Assembly: GCF_012271785.1 (NCBI RefSeq)
Contig: NZ_JAAWVT010000009.1
Coordinates: 110,332 to 174,331, forward strand
DNA length: 64,000 bases
From: Paeniglutamicibacter terrestris
GTDB taxonomy: Bacteria > Actinomycetota > Actinomycetes > Actinomycetales > Micrococcaceae
Direction of reading: 5' to 3'
Part shown: positions 58,737-64,000 of the stretch, piece after piece
Layout of the letters: each line of letters starts with the position of its first letter
Position numbering within the stretch: the first letter of the stretch is position 1
Made by a program: the position numbers and the translations under genes
Notes under the pieces: generated by a model
Told to the model about the DNA's origin: nothing
What the model saw: only the letters and a program-made list of their open reading frames with translations
The model's database searches: none

Positions 58737-60257
58737 TTAGCTGAAGTTCTTCATATGCGAGAGGATGCTAGCGACGTAGTGCTTGGTGTCCTCGTACATG
58801 CCATTGCGCTCCACACCAGCGGCACCCTGGTAGTAGTAGGCAATGCCCTTTTCGCGAGATCCGGCGCTGTTCTGGTGAGCACGGATGATCGCAACGCCGG
58901 CTGTGACGTTGTCCTGTGGGTCCAGCAGGTCAAGCTGACGCCCGACCAGGCCTTCGGCCCACTCGCCGGCTGCAGGGATAACCTGCATGACGCCCACGGC
59001 GTTTGCCGGGGAGACCGAATCCATGTCGAAGGTCGATTCCTGGAAGGCGTGTGCCATGGCCAGTGCCGGGTTAACGCCCATTTGCCGTGCGGTGCTGGCA
59101 ACCATCGACTTCATCTGTGCCCGGGAGGGAAGATCACGGGAAAGAAGCTCGGCCTTGTTCTCATTGGCGCTGTGGTTGGTTGAAGAACCATAGCTGCGGC
59201 CCAGGAACGAGTCCTTAATCCGCGGGGCGTTGCTGGTCGGCTTCACCGAGGAGGGAGCGGAGCTACTTGATCCGCCACCGTTAACCTTTAGCACCCGACC
59301 AATACGCAGGACCGTGGAGTACGTCAATCCGGAGTTCAGCTTGAGCAGCGTGTTCTGCGGGGTGTTGGTCTTCAGGGCGATGTGGCCCAGGGTGTCACCC
59401 GAAACCACGGTGTAGCTGCTGCTACCGGAGGTCTTGGTGGGTGTCGACTTTGATTTGGATCCGTTAGAGGTGCTCTTCGACGAACCGCTGACCTTCAACT
59501 TGTCACCGGGGTAGATCCGGTCATTGGCCGAAAGGTTGTTCAACGACATGAACGCCGAGACTGACATATTGTGACGGATGGCTATGGTGGAGGGGAAATC
59601 TCCGGACTTGACCGTGTAGGTGCTGGAACTCGAAGAGTTTGAGTCGTTGCTCGAGCTCTTGGAGTTTCCGGAACCTGACTTGCTGGACCCGAAACGAAGG
59701 GTCTGCCCAACCATAATGGTGTCGCCTGAAGGGTTTCCGGCAGCGTTGCGCACCGCAGAGAGTGAGACGCCAAGCTTCTTGGCGATGGTCCCCATGACAT
59801 CGCCGTTCTTCACCGTGTAGCTCTGTGCCTTGTCGGATGACGATGAGTTGCCCGAGGATGATGACTTTGATGAGCTTCCGCTGAGCTTGAGCACCTGTCC
59901 GGGGTAAATTCGATCGGAGGAGAGCTTGTTGAATTTTTTCAGTTCGGCGATCGAAAGATCGGTCCGTACAGAGATGTGGGAGAGGGTGTCGCCGTTCTTC
60001 ACGGTCGTGGTGCCACCCTTGGCCGCCATATGAATGTTGACGCCGGGCACCTGGACAGCAACCAGATTGGCGCTGATGCGGGCTTCTGCGGCCTTGACCA
60101 TCGCTGGGGTAGCCGCCTTGGGCTGCAACAGATTCCGGGTTGGGAGCTCTGCCGCTTCTGCGGGTACAGCGAGGGATCCGAGGACAACTGCGGGGATTGC
60201 GACTGTAGCGACTGCGCTGCCAATGGCTCTAACGCGATTGTTGTGTGCAAGGGACAT
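58737..60257 (-). CDS. Secreted protein with four LysM domains and a lytic transglycosylase domain
   Basis: 506 residues from ATG 60257 with AAAGGA upstream; a frame extending to 60344 enters the control repeats and is rejected. A signal peptide (AVATVAIPAVVLGSLAVPAE) ends near EAA. Four LysM domains lie at about 84-126, 147-189, 213-256 and 282-325, each separated by Ser-rich linkers. The C-terminal SLT-type domain (about 385-500) has the catalytic Glu407 in AFQESTF, with ANAVGVMQVIPAAGEWA and GIAYYYQGAAGV. It should bind peptidoglycan and cleave glycan strands. GTCACA repeats upstream suggest MtrA control. Confidence 0.9.
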   Translation of the reverse strand: MSLAHNNRVRAIGSAVATVAIPAVVLGSLAVPAEAAELPTRNLLQPKAATPAMVKAAEARISANLVAVQVPGVNIHMAAKGGTTTVKNGDTLSHISVRTDLSIAELKKFNKLSSDRIYPGQVLKLSGSSSKSSSSGNSSSSDKAQSYTVKNGDVMGTIAKKLGVSLSAVRNAAGNPSGDTIMVGQTLRFGSSKSGSGNSKSSSNDSNSSSSSTYTVKSGDFPSTIAIRHNMSVSAFMSLNNLSANDRIYPGDKLKVSGSSKSTSNGSKSKSTPTKTSGSSSYTVVSGDTLGHIALKTNTPQNTLLKLNSGLTYSTVLRIGRVLKVNGGGSSSSAPSSVKPTSNAPRIKDSFLGRSYGSSTNHSANENKAELLSRDLPSRAQMKSMVASTARQMGVNPALAMAHAFQESTFDMDSVSPANAVGVMQVIPAAGEWAEGLVGRQLDLLDPQDNVTAGVAIIRAHQNSAGSREKGIAYYYQGAAGVERNGMYEDTKHYVASILSHMKNFS

Positions 60258-60324
60258 GAAGCGATCCTTTGGGTTGGGGCAAGGACGTATCAACAGCCGG
60301 CATCGGGACACGCGAGATGCACTC

Positions 60325-60369
60325 ATGTGCCCAATGTGACTCAAGTTGCGGATGTGACTAATGTGAATT
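60325..60369 (-). promoter_or_regulatory. 9-bp phased GTCACA direct repeats, possible MtrA site
   Basis: On the minus strand TTCACA, GTCACA, GTCACA and GGCACA recur with 9-, 18- and 9-base spacing, 70 to 110 bases before the LysM/transglycosylase start. The reported mycobacterial MtrA motif is a 9-base direct repeat beginning GTCACA. The mtrA gene is in this window and wall hydrolases are known MtrA targets. Confidence 0.5.
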
Positions 60370-60455
60370 TACACCACGGCCAGTGCTTTGTGAAAGATCC
60401 CACGAACTAAATTTCCATTTGGCTCCAGATCGACCCTCGAATGTGGGACGCTGGA

Positions 60456-60812
60456 ATGGTGAGCAATCTTGAGAAACTTGTGGCCGACTGGCTGCCCCTG
60501 CCCGACCTAGCCGAAGCGCTGAACGTATCGATTAAAGGCGTGCATAGCCTCATCGACGAACGCGCCATCATCGCCGTCCGTGTGGGCGCGCGAAATATTC
60601 GCAGCGTACCCGCAGCCTTCCTGTTTGACGGCGGCATTGTCGAGAGCCTGAAGGGCACGATTTCCGTGCTGCAAGACTCCGGCTATAACGATGAAGAGCT
60701 GATGGTGTGGCTCTTTACCCCGGACGAGTCCCTGAACGGAACTCCCATGGACGCGCTGCGCGCTGGACGTAAGACGGAGATCCGTCGTCGCGCCCAGTCC
60801 TTGAGCTGGTAG
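60456..60812 (+). CDS. Rv2175c-family DNA-binding protein
   Basis: 118 residues from ATG 60456 (GTG 60459 also possible). VADWLPLPDLAEALNVSIKG followed by VHSLIDERAIIAVRVGARNI is the family's winged HTH with recognition helix, and GTISVLQDSGYNDEELMVWL forms the C-terminal part. Rv2175c binds DNA and in M. tuberculosis is phosphorylated by PknL, which abolishes binding. No kinase gene is adjacent. It is convergent with the polyprenyl synthase gene, which matches the gene order around Rv2173-Rv2175c. No ribosome site is evident, so the mRNA may be leaderless. Confidence 0.85.
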   Translation: MVSNLEKLVADWLPLPDLAEALNVSIKGVHSLIDERAIIAVRVGARNIRSVPAAFLFDGGIVESLKGTISVLQDSGYNDEELMVWLFTPDESLNGTPMDALRAGRKTEIRRRAQSLSW

Positions 60813-60855
60813 CCAATAACCTTTCGATGATATTCGTCCCTGCATGAGGGACAAC

Positions 60856-60919
60856 GCAAAACGGCGACGTGCATCAATTCCCCCCCTCCGGTTGGAATGT
60901 CAGCACGTCGCCGTTTTGC
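60856..60919. terminator. Bidirectional terminator
   Basis: A 17-bp perfect stem (GCAAAACGGCGACGTGC at 60856-60872 with 60903-60919), loop 30 bases, lies between the convergent Rv2175c-like and polyprenyl synthase genes. Confidence 0.8.
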
Positions 60920-60927
60920 TGTCTGTC

Positions 60928-62058
60928 CTAGGAGGTGCGGCGGATGGCCGCCAGGCCCAGAGTCCGCAGTCCGTGGCGAGCCAGCGGAGGAACACTGAGT
61001 CCATCCAGTGCCCCGAGTCCCTGATCTGAGAGCTCGGCGATGGAACGCTCGGTCGCAGCGAGGGCTCCACAGGATTCCAAAAGACCACTCATGCGCTCGA
61101 CTTCATCGTCGCGAAGGTCATCGGCACCGAGTCGTGACTGGATGAATTCCTGATCGGCGGCGGATGCGAGCGTGAGTGCGTGGGCAATGATTTCCGTGCG
61201 CTTGCCTTCACGAAGGTCATCGCCAGCGGGCTTGCCCGTGACGCTCGGATCCCCGAAGACGCCCAAAACATCATCGCGCAGCTGGAAAGCCTCCCCCAAG
61301 GGAAGCGCGAACTGAGAGTATTCCTCCAACAGATTCGCCTCGGCCCCGGCCAGCGCACCGCCTAATAGCGTCGGATTTTCCACCGAGTACTTCGCCGATT
61401 TATAGCGCACGATCGTTCGGGCACGCTTGACCGCTTCGGCCGGGCCGTAGGAAGGGCCGGCCGACTCTTCCAACACATCAAGGTATTGGCCGGCCATGAC
61501 CTGCGCCCGCATTCGATCAAAGATCGAGCGTGCTTCGGGAACCACCGGGTTGATGGTTGCAAAAAGTTGTTCACTGAGGGACAGACACAAATCCCCGGCC
61601 AAGACCGATGCCGCCTCACCGAAGCGCTGAGCGTCTCGCTGCCAGCCCGAGGCGCGGTGCAAGGACTCAAACCGGCGATGTACGCTCGGCTGGCCGCGAC
61701 GGGTGTCGGAGCGGTCAATCAGATCATCGTGAATGAGAGCTGCTGCCTGGAAGAGTTCCAAAGCAGCACCGGCAATAACGATGTCATTGGACTCGGGATC
61801 GCCGCCGGCTCCGAGATATCCCCAAAAGGCAAAGAGCGGCCGTAGGCGCTTTCCGCCCTTGGTGAGATCATCAATGGCGGTGACGATTTGGGCAGCTGCG
61901 GGGGCAATCTCGGAGATGACTTCATGCTGCCGCGCGAGGAACGTCGAAAGTAGTTTTTCCAATCGTTCCGAGAATTTTGCGGAAATTTCCCGTGCCGCTT
62001 TCGAGTCGGAAGTGTCCGCGGCATTAAGAGTCATGATTCCCATCCAGAGATTGCGCAA
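60928..62058 (-). CDS. Polyprenyl diphosphate synthase (GGPP-synthase type)
   Basis: 376 residues from TTG 62058, with AAGGAG 8 bases upstream; ATG codons at 62043 and 62034 are alternatives. First Asp-rich motif: LIHDDLIDRSDTRRGQPSVH. Second: FQLRDDVLGVFGDPSVTGKP. GGKRLRPLFAFWG is also typical. It condenses isopentenyl diphosphate to form a C15-C20 or longer chain. The residues just before the first motif (ALELFQAAALI) are small and bulky mixed, so product length is uncertain. In Micrococcaceae such an enzyme feeds carotenoid or quinone synthesis. Confidence 0.9.
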   Translation of the reverse strand: MRNLWMGIMTLNAADTSDSKAAREISAKFSERLEKLLSTFLARQHEVISEIAPAAAQIVTAIDDLTKGGKRLRPLFAFWGYLGAGGDPESNDIVIAGAALELFQAAALIHDDLIDRSDTRRGQPSVHRRFESLHRASGWQRDAQRFGEAASVLAGDLCLSLSEQLFATINPVVPEARSIFDRMRAQVMAGQYLDVLEESAGPSYGPAEAVKRARTIVRYKSAKYSVENPTLLGGALAGAEANLLEEYSQFALPLGEAFQLRDDVLGVFGDPSVTGKPAGDDLREGKRTEIIAHALTLASAADQEFIQSRLGADDLRDDEVERMSGLLESCGALAATERSIAELSDQGLGALDGLSVPPLARHGLRTLGLAAIRRTS

Positions 62059-62133
62059 AGTGAGGTCTCCTTAACTCTAGCTGGGCCACCGTCACCCAGT
62101 GGATTGTCGGAGTCTTTGGCTAGACTTCAAAAT

Positions 62134-63318
62134 ATGGTTCAGGGTAAGGTTCGCGCGATTTTGCACGTCGACATGGATGCCTTTTTCGTGTCAGTCGAAC
62201 TACTCACTCGCCCCGAGCTGGTGGGGAAACAAATCATTGTGGGGCATGTGGGGGAGCGCTCGGTGGTCCTTTCGGCCTCATATGAATGCCGCGCGCTGGG
62301 CGTGAAATCGGCCATGCCGATGTCTATTGCTACCCGCATGGCGCCGAAGGCGATAGTGATCGAACCAACACAAGGGCTGTACCGTACGTACTCCGCAAGA
62401 ATCATGGAGATCTTCCGCGAGGTGACACCACTGGTGGAGCAACTCAGTGTGGACGAGGCCTTCCTGGATGTGACGGGAAGCATGCGGCGGCTGGGGCCGC
62501 CTCCGGTCATTGGCACCATGATTCGAAAACGCCTTCGCGATGAGCTCGGGCTGCCGGCCAGCGTGGGAATTGCTTCGTCCAAGTTCGTGGCAAAGGTTGC
62601 TTCAACCGGCGCGAAACCCGATGGCATGCTGGTAATTCAGCCAGAACGGACCTTGGAATATCTCCACACGTTGCCCGTGGGCGCACTTTGGGGGGTCGGA
62701 GCCAAAACGGCTGAGGTGCTTCGGGAGATGGGCATCGGTACCGTGGCACAGCTGGCCGCGACACCGGAGAACACGTTAAGTAGGAGACTTGGCACGACGG
62801 GGAACCACCTTTATGCCTTGGCGTGGGGACGCGACGACCGCGCAGTAGAAACCGAGCGTGAGGAAAAAAGTATCGGTGCCGAAGCGACCTTCGCCGTAGA
62901 TCTATGGGACGAAGAGGCACTGCGGCGTGAAATTCTTCATCTGGGTCATCGAGTGGCTGCCCGGCTACGTCAAGCCAACAAGGTCGCTGGGGTTGTAGCC
63001 CTGAAATTGCGGTACAGCGATTTCTCCACACTTTCGCGTAGCAGAACCCTCCCCGTGCCCAGCAATGCGGCCGGCGAACTGGTGGGAGCCGTCGAAGGCC
63101 TACTCGAAAAACTTGGAGCCCGGCCCCAAGCGGTACGTCTGGTCGGGATTCGGGCCGAAAAGTTGACGGAGGCTGGAGGGGGAATGCAATTGAGTTTTGA
63201 TCCACGTGATGACAATTGGCGACAAGCTGAAGCGACCATGGATTTAATCAGTTCGCGGTTCCCTGCTGGCGCTCTGCGACCAGCATCTTTGCTTGAACGC
63301 GGTCAAAAGGACAAATAG
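62134..63318 (+). CDS. dinB: DNA polymerase IV (DinB)
   Basis: 394 residues from ATG 62134. Y-family motifs: ILHVDMDAFFVSVELL, VVLSASYECRALGVKSAMPM, LSVDEAFLDVTGSM, SVGIASSKFVAKVASTGAKP and GVGAKTAEVLREMGIGTVAQ. The little-finger domain follows (VALKLRYSDFSTLSRSRTL). It copies past damaged bases with low fidelity. A TAGACT hexamer at 62121-62126 lies 7 bases before the ATG and no ribosome site is seen, so the mRNA is probably leaderless; TTG 62104 is an upstream in-frame alternative. It is divergent from the polyprenyl synthase gene. Confidence 0.93.
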   Translation: MVQGKVRAILHVDMDAFFVSVELLTRPELVGKQIIVGHVGERSVVLSASYECRALGVKSAMPMSIATRMAPKAIVIEPTQGLYRTYSARIMEIFREVTPLVEQLSVDEAFLDVTGSMRRLGPPPVIGTMIRKRLRDELGLPASVGIASSKFVAKVASTGAKPDGMLVIQPERTLEYLHTLPVGALWGVGAKTAEVLREMGIGTVAQLAATPENTLSRRLGTTGNHLYALAWGRDDRAVETEREEKSIGAEATFAVDLWDEEALRREILHLGHRVAARLRQANKVAGVVALKLRYSDFSTLSRSRTLPVPSNAAGELVGAVEGLLEKLGARPQAVRLVGIRAEKLTEAGGGMQLSFDPRDDNWRQAEATMDLISSRFPAGALRPASLLERGQKDK

Positions 63319-63510
63319 ACTGAGTAACTCGCTGACTCATTAGCCGTGAGTATGCTCAGAGTTGAATCCTGACTACCTTATTAGGAAGTTTCGGGACTAT
63401 TCTGGAAGAAGTAGCCAGCCAGCCTGATCGGCCGGGAACATTGCCAAGACGTTATACGTTCAAGTAGGTATAGGCGAGAGCCTTGACCGAGAAGTGAAAG
63501 GGAAGAGACG

Positions 63511-63888
63511 ATGCCACTTTCCGAGCATGAGCAACGTCTTCTGGAGCAGCTGGAGAAGCAGCTACATGAGGATCATCGCTTTGCCTCGACGATGAAGTCT
63601 GCGTCGACGGCGGGGAACTACTCAACGCGAAACCTAGCTTTGGGTGCTTTGACCGGCATCGTAGGACTCGGAGTGCTGATCTATGGGGTTTCGAGTCAAC
63701 TAATCCTTATCGGTGTTCTTGGGTTCATCGTAATGTTTGCCGGTGTGTACCTCGCGCTCTCTCGGCGTGGTGGAACCAAGAAGACTGGCTTGCCAGGCGC
63801 CCCAAAGGGGCCGCAGAAATCCGGATTCATGAGCGATCTCGAAAACAAGTGGGAACAGCGTAAACGCGACGAACACGGTTCTTCCTAG
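63511..63888 (+). CDS. DUF3040 two-helix membrane protein
   Basis: 125 residues starting MPLSEHEQRLLEQLEKQLHE, the hallmark of DUF3040. Two hydrophobic segments (ALGALTGIVGLGVLIYGVSS and LILIGVLGFIVMFAGVYLAL) are separated by a short turn. The C-terminal tail is basic and charged (SDLENKWEQRKRDEH). AAAGGGAAGAG precedes the ATG. In Actinobacteria this gene usually lies just ahead of mraZ and the division/cell-wall cluster, which would lie past the right edge. The 190 bases upstream hold no gene. Function unknown. Confidence 0.9.
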   Translation: MPLSEHEQRLLEQLEKQLHEDHRFASTMKSASTAGNYSTRNLALGALTGIVGLGVLIYGVSSQLILIGVLGFIVMFAGVYLALSRRGGTKKTGLPGAPKGPQKSGFMSDLENKWEQRKRDEHGSS

Positions 63889-63938
63889 GCCAGTACCGGC
63901 CAACCCTTCGGAGAACTAGCGCTCCGGACCTAAACTTC

Positions 63939-63973
63939 AGCCAAGGCTCATCTTCATGAGCCTTGGCTTTTTT
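63939..63973 (+). terminator. Intrinsic terminator after DUF3040
   Basis: A 13-bp perfect stem (AGCCAAGGCTCAT at 63939-63951 with 63956-63968) and 4-base loop run into six T. Confidence 0.9.
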
Positions 63974-64000
63974 GTGCCCCAAAGGGCGTCAAGACAATTC

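Noticed and set aside
60258..60440. ydaO-type (c-di-AMP) riboswitch ahead of the LysM/transglycosylase gene
   Set aside because: Such riboswitches often precede actinobacterial wall-hydrolase genes, but the leader here is too short and I see no matching conserved segments.
1..64000. CRISPR arrays
   Set aside because: No set of evenly spaced identical repeats with unique spacers was seen; the short direct repeats found are 9-20 bases and lack spacers of constant 30-40 bases.

Overview
The window looks like chromosome of a high-GC actinobacterium of the Micrococcaceae (Arthrobacter / Paeniglutamicibacter type). The evidence is the linked set mtrA-mtrB-lpqB, a long-form hibernation factor next to secA, a very large NAD-dependent glutamate dehydrogenase followed by a PdtaS-like kinase, an Rv2175c-like regulator, an Rv3235-like protein and a DUF3040 protein. 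No rRNA or complete tRNA gene was seen, and genus assignment is an inference from gene content and order only.

Bases 1 to about 11,600 are one end of an integrated phage-like element that continues past the left edge. A divergent switch at 10,684-10,766 drives a repressor and an ImmA-type protease rightward and about 25 small genes leftward. The leftward block, read from the switch, holds a Cro-like protein and a second HTH protein, a stack of tiny genes joined by ATGA/GTGA overlaps, an SbcC/RecF-like ATPase, a YqaJ/lambda-exonuclease-type recombinase with a conserved partner, several small phage proteins (one Cys-rich, one on the opposite strand), an RNA-repair pair (Rnl1-type RNA ligase and polynucleotide kinase-phosphatase), a replication-initiator-like protein beside direct repeats, a zinc-ribbon protein, a protein with a HEPN-like RxxxxH motif, a frameshifted small gene and a membrane protein cut by the window edge. 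Many gaps between genes hold strong hairpins. No integrase or structural gene is visible. A tmRNA-3'-end-like sequence followed by a strong terminator (11,574-11,650) may be the attachment boundary.

From 11,750 to 37,700 the DNA is ordinary host sequence: a DUF222/HNH protein, PspA and a TPM-domain protein, a membrane-anchored HtrA protease, both electron-transfer flavoprotein subunits with a PIG-L deacetylase, an orphan RskA-like protein, TrmL, a DnaJ-domain protein, a RibD-like reductase overlapping a FolP2-type DHPS homologue, a cysteine desulfurase-mnmA pair for tRNA thiolation, a four-gene oligopeptide ABC transporter (lipoprotein, two permeases, fused double ATPase), chorismate mutase and a short MetE-like protein.

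From 37,900 to the right end lies envelope, secretion and stress biology: mtrA-mtrB-lpqB, comF, hpf, a YcaQ/AlkZ-type glycosylase homologue, secA, an Rv3235-like protein, a LysM membrane protein, a SAF-domain protein with a MinD/CpaE-like ATPase lacking the P-loop lysine, the large glutamate dehydrogenase, a PdtaS-like kinase, a secreted protein with four LysM domains and a transglycosylase domain, an Rv2175c-like regulator, a polyprenyl synthase, DNA polymerase IV and DUF3040. Upstream of the LysM/transglycosylase gene lie 9-bp phased GTCACA repeats resembling reported MtrA sites, a possible link between the regulator and the wall enzyme in the same window.
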